NCBI RefSeq assembly: GCF_037975245.1
Contig: NC_092575.1
Location: 14,054,310-14,118,309, forward strand
Source: Apostichopus japonicus
Taxonomy: Eukaryota; Echinodermata; Holothuroidea; Aspidochirotida; Stichopodidae
DNA length: 64,000 nucleotides
Direction: 5' to 3'
Below, one piece after another: positions 54,258-64,000 of the stretch. The position numbers and the translations under genes were made by a program. Position 1 is the stretch's first letter. Each line of letters starts with the position of its first letter. The notes under the pieces were generated by a model. That model did no database searches, had not been told where the DNA came from, and worked only from the letters and a program-made list of their open reading frames with translations.

Positions 54258-54314
54258 AATGCTGCTTGCTGTACAAAGAGAAATATGAATGCTGCTTGCT
54301 GTACAAAGAGAATC
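54258..54314. repeat. 30-bp tandem duplication
   Basis: AATGCTGCTTGCTGTACAAA at 54258 and again at 54288, nearly two full 30-bp units. Confidence 0.93.
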
Positions 54315-54654
54315 ATATTATATAACAGTTACCGCTCACATTGGCTTATGTCCTAACACGTCTTTTTCTAACATAAATCTTTTTCCTTTTGAACGATACA
54401 ACTGATTTAAGGACAATAATGGAAACTTGAGCAAGGCATTAGATCTAAGTATGATATCATCGAGTCACTTGTGATCGGATTTTTTTATGTTTTTGTTTAC
54501 TGCCTGTACTGCTTATTAAACTGCTTATTATAGATGTGAGTTTGGAGCAAGGCAATATATCATTAGATCTAATGGCACAACTTTAAAAGCATGATACATC
54601 TCAAAGATTTATGTTGGTTTGTTGAGGTCTCTGTTGAGGTTGAGTTTTTTTTTG

Positions 54655-57591
54655 TCTCAAACATATATTTATAATAAACCCAATAGTACGATAGATGTCA
54701 GACGTATGGTAGTGCACCTTTATTTGATGTGCCTCAGGGAATACAAGCGTCACATGATAAATAGTCAAAGGATAACGATTTAATACCAAAAGCATGTCAT
54801 GAAGACATAACACCCTCAAATCCTGAAATAAATATATGTTTAGAAATGAACTCATTATATGTACACAATCGTATTCATGACAGCCAGAGGTACATATATT
54901 TTTATCTCTCTCCACTCACTTCTATTTCTCTCTCTCGCACACACACACACTCACAAACGAATTCTTTCGAGGACGTGGTGATTCTTTAGAAATCACATCC
55001 GTGGACCTGGAATTCTTTTATTCAAGTCCTCGGTCAGAATACAAAACAAGTGCACGCATACACACGTACACATAAACCCAAACACATGTAAGTTTGTGCA
55101 AAACATTTTAACAAATTAAAATGTGGTACACCATTGTTCACGTCCCAAGCTTGGGGGACGTGCTATCTAGCGCCCTTCGTTTGCCCGTGATCTGCATGTT
55201 TTCAAGCGCCCTCATTTAGATACTTTCTCAATATTATTCTAATATAGGGTGCCGGCCCGAATTATTCAAAGAGTTACGCCTAGCATAACATAATTTATAG
55301 CCTACATAGTTTCCTAAAATAAATATACAAATTAGTTCATTTTTTTATATCACAACTTTGATTTGATATTTTACATTAGGAGTGACATTGAACTAATTAA
55401 TAGATTAACGTGATTTGTTACACTAATTTAACACTTAAATTATGACAGACTTTACGTATATTTGTTTTGATTGACATAATGGGGAATTCTAGCAGCTACA
55501 ACGAGGCTACCATACACCGAATCTTAATAATTTATACATCTAACCATACCTGAAATCCAATAGCTATTAATGAAAAGTGCTAGTAATATTTCTACTTCGT
55601 TATTTCGTCCTCAAGATATGCAACACAAATATAATATGCTCCTGCCGCCTCTGGAATGTTCCTTTTAAGGCTAAATCGATTAAATTTCTTCGAATCCGGA
55701 TCTTATATCCCGATATGTTAATATTAATCCAACCAACTCAACCAAAAATTGTGATTTTAACTTTATGACAGTAGCATATCACAATATGGATAACATCTCA
55801 TACTATTTGTTATGCCAAGTCCAACTTCTTTCCTTGGTGAGGGTTTAGTGGTAGATAAAACACTGCCGGGGAAGTATATAAACGTTACCTATTCTGCAGA
55901 GACTCGCATGTACATGTGTAGCCACACCCTTTTAGAGGTTTACATTCACCCCCCCCCCCACCCCTTCGGCCCTATACATCCACCCAGTCTCTCCTCATTA
56001 CCTCCCTTATTATGAATTCTGATCTGCCCAGAGCTTTGGAGGAATATACTCTTATTCAAAATGTAAGTAAATTGGGCCATCTACCTATAATGAGAAATAC
56101 TGTTCGTTGTGGTTAAGATTTGCCTGTCGACAGTTTTGCGACGATTGATTCGTATTGCACCTCAAAAGACTATACTGTATATGATGAACTGTAGAGACCT
56201 TATAGTGTTATACACCTAAACAATGTAAATGCTGGGTGTGCGTCATTGCATCTTTTGGCGCCGCTTTCCAATTATTTTTAATTTTCGCGCATGCGTTTTA
56301 GATGGAATATCTTCTTTTTTTCAGAGAAATAAAGAGTTCTTATAAATATGAAGAAAAGGGCTAGTTATATTTTACATAAAAAAAATGTTAGTTAATCGAA
56401 GGTTGTGCCATTATTGTGAAGTTCCATTTCAATTGGTGTTCTGGTAGGAGGCATGTAGGCACAACTGAGGACAATAAAGTTGGCTAGTCATGTCTCGTTA
56501 TTTATAGGAGAGTGACGTAAGGGATTAAAGATAATATGGAATTTCTTTTGCCCTTCCCCCTCCCTCTCTCTCTCTCTCCTCGCTTCCTGTCCTTCCTTCC
56601 TCTGCTCCCTTCCCTTCCTACCTTACCCTCCCCCCCCCCCAAAAAAAGAAAACACTAGACAATGTTGAAATCGCTTAAGTATGTTGACTATATTAGACTG
56701 GGAGCCCAAGGGCCATGAGCTAAATCGAACGAGCTTTCAATATCTGGGTGCAATATAGAAAGTCACTTTTTCTATATGTTTCATTGATGTTTTCTGTTCT
56801 CTTTTAATATAACAATTTAATTTTTCTCGTTTTAATTTGTAAGGGACCAGACTCGAAAAGTTATCTTACTTCTGGGTCCCGCTGCCTCATTGCTTTAACT
56901 ATGAATTAACAAATGTACATCTTTGTGATTTAATGGCAGCAATAAACGAAACGAAATGAAATACACAGATATGCATGTATTCTTGTCGTGGATCATGTGC
57001 ATCGTGTGGACCTGGGGAGTCTCTAATATGGTCAGATATAAACCCACGTATGAATGAACAATTAGTGTACTGCAGAGTGCCACACTACTTATATACCGCG
57101 CACACTATCCGCTGTGTTGACTGTCTGCATGTTGGCTGCATGATATTGCGCATACGTTCCGATTGGTACCTTTAATGTTTCAGTAATACCCCAGGGGGCA
57201 TCTCCCTACCCCCCCCCCTTCAGAGGGCACTTTATAGATGCAGCAGGTGTCCTAGTTAGAAATTCCATGTTACTCTATACAATATATGCGCTTGTACTCT
57301 GCTTTTACATCGTTTGCTTCGGGTCAAGGCCCTGAGTTCCCGGTCTTCGTGGACTAGATGAGCGAGGGTTATACATACAATGTTAAACCTTACATGAAAT
57401 ATTTCTGCCAAGTGTGGTATATCATATTTACGTAAAAAATTATTGAAAATGTATGCAGCCAAATGTGCGAAACAGGTTTGGTGCCATCATATAACAACAG
57501 AAAAGTGTGTAATGCTACTGTGTATACTGTTCGTACACACACTACACTGCATATAGTCTGAGACTGAGAATGATATCAGACAAGCACTGTA
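54655..57591 (+). repeat. Direct repeat D, copy 2 (2.9 kb)
   Basis: Matches 1-2912 along its whole length. Differences include an extra GGGGGACGTGCTATCTAG-type segment near 55155, changed CA and CT tracts, and different poly-C lengths. From about 56677 to 57205 it is identical to copy 1. The match stops at TA (57590-57591), the same dinucleotide at which the 7.84-kb element begins in copy 1. The right flank here (GAACCAAC) is unlike either side of that element. Confidence 0.93.
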
Positions 57592-58148
57592 GAACCAACA
57601 ATACTACTATCTATTTCCTTTGTTGAGCGTTCCAGTTTAATATTTATACTCTAATTATTACATGTCATCTACACAAAGCAACTCAATAGTCTCTTCAATT
57701 CTCGTGGTTTGCTCTTTCCTTTTAATGACGATTTCATCGAAGTTTACGATCTTGAAACCAGCATTAAGACGGTCATGTTGATTAATAGCTTGCGTTAATT
57801 AAAACTGCTTCGTTTCAAAGCGAAAAAAAAAAACATTAATTCATCTATATTAGGCTAGATGATGCAACAGATATGCTTTCAAGAAGAAGATTTACCCGTG
57901 CATCGTCAAGTGCATCTTTACATGTAATAGAAAGCTAATATGTGAACTACTATAACCACCATTAATGATAACACAAAATGGCAGTGAGAAACACAACAGT
58001 ACGTGTTTGAATGTTGTAAGTTGCGTTGTATTGCAGCTGTGTACTATATAACCATAAAATATTCAAATATAATATATGATACTCCTTCATCTTACTATAG
58101 ACATATATGTGAATAAAACCACTGGACTCATATTCCCACAACTTGCGT
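57592..58148. other. No recognised gene
   Basis: AT-rich flank to the right of repeat D copy 2. Confidence 0.5.
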
Positions 58149-58232
58149 GGCAGCAATAAACGAAACGAAATGAAATACACAGATATATATTATTGTCGTG
58201 GATTATGTGCATCGTGTGGACCTGGGGACTCT
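58149..58232 (+). repeat. Short partial copy of repeat D core
   Basis: GCAGCAATAAACGAAACGAA through GTGGACCTGGGGACTCT, matching about 2251-2338 in repeat D with a few changes. This is the third site in the window with this core, and a fourth lies inverted at 50956. Confidence 0.88.
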
Positions 58233-58258
58233 GCGTGCAATGGGTTCTGGGCTTATCT

Positions 58259-58402
58259 GCAGTGGCGTAGCTACGGGGGGGGGGGCCAGGGGGGCCGGGG
58301 CCCCCCATGAAATCGGCTGGCCCCCCCACTGGCCCCCCCCCCCCACTGGGAATGGGGTAAAAAAAAATTGTAAAAAAAAAAAATTGTAAAAAAAAAAAAA
58401 AA
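58259..58402. mobile_element. GC-rich element fragment with A-rich runs
   Basis: Starts CAGTGGCGTAGCTACGGGGG and contains GGCCCCCC/GGGGGGCC runs, followed by poly-A blocks separated by TTGT. Probably a truncated short element of the GCGTAG type; the superfamily cannot be judged. Confidence 0.5.
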
Positions 58403-58851
58403 AACAACTCATCAGTGGGATTCACTAATATTTTTTGTTCAATAATTTGGGAAATAGAGTTACACAATTTTCTCGTCTGCATCTGGCAGAATAAGAATAA
58501 TACAATATCTGTAGTAATCATGAGAATGGTCATACAGCATGTTAGCTAATTAGCTAACAGCTAATTAGCACCGAGCCACCAATGTGACCATTACCGAACA
58601 TCGATGCGTGTTAGTCTTCCATCCCCTTCCTCTAATGCTATTTAAGTCCACATGTGGGCATTTCCTGCAAACCTACCGGTAGCCCACAGGGGTTTGAGTT
58701 GGGAGAAAGGCCTTGACACCTTGAAACAACAAATGATGCCAACCATAGGCGTACGAGGCGGGGGGTGCAGGGGGGCAGACTGCCCCCTAAATTTCCAGAG
58801 GACAAGAAATTCTGGCAAAGGTCCTGAAAAATTCGGGCAGCCTTAGAGGAG

Positions 58852-58854
<3 letters not shown>

Positions 58855-58926
<72 letters not shown>
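58855..58926. repeat. (TA)n microsatellite
   Basis: About 35 uninterrupted TA units. The flanks TTCGGGCA (58828) and TGCCCGAA (58940) are inverted, so this may be the centre of a palindromic element spanning roughly 58760-59010. Confidence 0.92.
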
Positions 58927-58930
<4 letters not shown>

Positions 58931-59111
58931 TGCAGTAGCTTGCCCGAATCTTTTTCAAATTTTTGCCCGACAATTCCATGATTTTCTTTATTTAGCATCA
59001 TGATGCCCGAATATTTCCGTGTAACACCACCGTAAGCGCAGTTCATCTGGGCTACCACGCTTTTTGCACGATCAATTTTTTTCTTCTAACTAGTCAATTG
59101 TATACCTGGAC

Positions 59112-59768
59112 CAAGGGCGGCGGAACCGGGGGGGCACAGGGGGCACGTGCCCCTCCCCCACTTTTCCTCAGGTTAGAAATGTGCCTTTTTTCTACATAAA
59201 ACTTGAGGTGCCTCAAGTTAGCAAGAGGCCAGGGAACCAGAATGAACACTCGGGAAGGGCCGTTTCCGGCCATCTGAGGGTTTGTTAAACCAAAAATTTT
59301 CTAAACGCACGCTCCGCGCCAACCGATGGTGGCGCTCCGCTCAGATAGTCGTGCATACAACTTTGCAAATCCTGGCTACGCCCCTGACTTTTAATGAATT
59401 TATCTGGGTCAAACTCAAAGCTATTTCGAATGGAATAAATTGTTAAGATATTAACAAGAAATAAACTCTAATTCGGAAGATTCCTACATTAGCAACTAGC
59501 ATGATTTCACCTCATTTTGTCTCAATAGAAAACTTGTTCGTTGTTTCCCAATTTGCACATTGGATATTGCAGTGATAGTATTCATATTTTCCTTGAAGGG
59601 GGGGGGGGGCTTGATGGAGTGATTTGTATACGCAAATAAGATAATACAATAAGAGTTATAAAGGGTACTAAATATAAGGCTACATCAATCCAATCGAATT
59701 TCTGCAAAGTGCCCTTTGATGTCGGTGCCCCCCCCCCCCCCAGATTAAAAGTGCTTCCGCCGCCCTTG
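59112..59768. mobile_element. TIR element with CAAGGGCGGCGGAA ends
   Basis: CAAGGGCGGCGGAA at 59112 and its exact complement ending at 59768. A MITE-A-like interior (GCTCCGCGCCAAC, GGCGCTCCGC, GGCTACGCCCCTG) at 59280-59390 suggests a nested or chimeric structure. No target duplication was found. Confidence 0.7.
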
Positions 59769-60329
59769 TTCGCATCCCTTATACTGGAGGATATAAAGTG
59801 GAACTTTTGGGATAAGGTGGTTAAATTCTGAAATAAGAAACAAGACGCTGAAGAGGAAAGTCAAAATTTCAGATATAAAAATATCGTAAATTTGAGGAAA
59901 ATGACTCGGGATATATGTCGAGATATGTATATGTGTGACCCATTGGCTTGTCAACTCTTTAACGCAACTTGGTATAGGGATGTACGGTATCTCAATGAGT
60001 AAAATAACCATAATGTTACCTGCCCCACCCCACCCCCCACTCATGTGTGTCGTTGTACCGTTGTACCTGTGCGGCTATGTTCCTGCGTCTATTTACAAGT
60101 GGTCTAATATTTTGAGTATAAACCTGTTCTATTTCACACTGTAGAGGTACAGTAGGCTACACTCCTCTAGTCAAAATATCCATTAAATTACAAATCTCCC
60201 AAATGATTCCTTAGTGACGTCGAAGTCCGAGGCGTGCAGTTCAAGACAAAACATGTTCAAAACGCTTATTGAAAATTATTCTGAGGACTAAATCTCCTCA
60301 TTGCCTCTAAAGTTGAATAAGTTCATCAG
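59769..60329. other. Downstream flank of CTL-3; no gene
   Basis: Presumably contains the 3' untranslated region of CTL-3. No clear AATAAA was found on the minus strand close to the stop. Confidence 0.45.
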
Positions 60330-63640
<3,311 letters not shown>

Positions 63641-64000
63641 CTTGAAAAAGAAGAAACAAACTACCGTTAGTTTAACTGCGTAAAACTCTGTGGGAGTGGA
63701 CTTTCGGCTTAACGTATTACGAAATAAAAAAAGTGGATTTGTATGCAAGAGGTACCTCCCAGTCGAATTGTTCACTACATGACAATGAAGGGCTAGGTGT
63801 CGTTCCTATATAGTACCAGAATACTGTGTAGGCTGGTCTGGCTAGGCTAGGCTGGCTAGGCGTCACAATATCCCACACACTATATGAACAACAAACTACG
63901 GACACAGTTTTGTCATCAGTGTGTCTATATATTGAATTTCAAACTTTAGTGTATCATATAGTCTAAAACATGACATGTCTTGAACGGTAATTGCCAAATA
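63641..64000. other. Upstream flank of CTL-3; no exon assigned
   Basis: Contains (GGCTAG)-type short repeats at 63829-63860. A minus-strand open frame at 63717-63905 ends near a possible donor GAG/GTACCT, but its phase does not join the next CTL-3 exon. I leave it unassigned. Confidence 0.4.

Larger units (their letters stand above)
53725..54650. other. No gene; local tandem duplications
   Basis: Holds a CAGTGGCGGAG stub at 53754, a poly-C run at about 53978-53991, and the two tandem duplications listed separately. Nothing coding is supported. Confidence 0.5.

Noticed and set aside
63717-63905. Missing first exon of CTL-3
   Set aside because: The possible donor after it leaves the wrong phase for exon 63492-63640, and there is no signal peptide.

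Overview
Eukaryotic nuclear DNA, AT-rich and gene-poor. Intron-split genes with GT/AG junctions, tRNA-derived SINEs, DNA transposons, MITEs, a Penelope-like fragment and long microsatellites exclude a prokaryote or virus. Small secreted C-type lectins, an NXPE-type gene and P2X7-ballast/THAP relics fit a marine invertebrate, most likely a deuterostome such as an echinoderm (a sea cucumber is my guess, unproven). All convincing genes are on the minus strand.

Layout. 1-2912 is copy 1 of a 2.9-kb direct repeat (D); copy 2 is at 54655-57591, so D brackets about 52 kb. Copy 1 is abutted at a TA dinucleotide by a 7.84-kb element (2913-10752) with CACTCTAAAAAA inverted ends, which carries a multi-exon SAM-domain gene (4670-10425, minus). 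10.8-18.6 kb holds a nested SINE, a tandem duplication and a foldback element. 18629-23589 is a two-exon NXPE-like gene: a membrane-anchor exon, then one large exon. 26468-29677 is a TTAA-flanked, Kolobok-like element with convergent broken P2X7-ballast and THAP reading frames. 30-36 kb is MITEs, a hAT transposase C-terminus and hairpins.

Lectin cluster. CTL-1 (37662-41918) is a complete three-exon secreted C-type lectin with EPN and WND calcium/sugar motifs. Its first intron contains a 1.1-kb element made of a palindromic 21-bp satellite between inverted repeats. CTL-2 (43959-46756, one frameshift) and CTL-3 (60330-63640, first exon not found) are paralogs with the same exon phases but no EPN/QPD motif. 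Their introns hold MITEs and a 370-bp compound microsatellite.

The rest is repeats: Penelope-like GIY-YIG fragment (47.7-48.2 kb), SINEs (5.3, 11.5, 49.5 and 51.5 kb), at least three short TIR families (two with 8-bp target duplications) and a TTAA MITE. The most unusual items are the SAM-gene-bearing element, its exact abutment on repeat D, the convergent P2X7-ballast/THAP element and the palindromic satellite element.

No promoter, origin, rRNA, functional tRNA or CRISPR array could be supported. Coordinates come from reading splice sites by eye; percentages are not given because no alignment was run.
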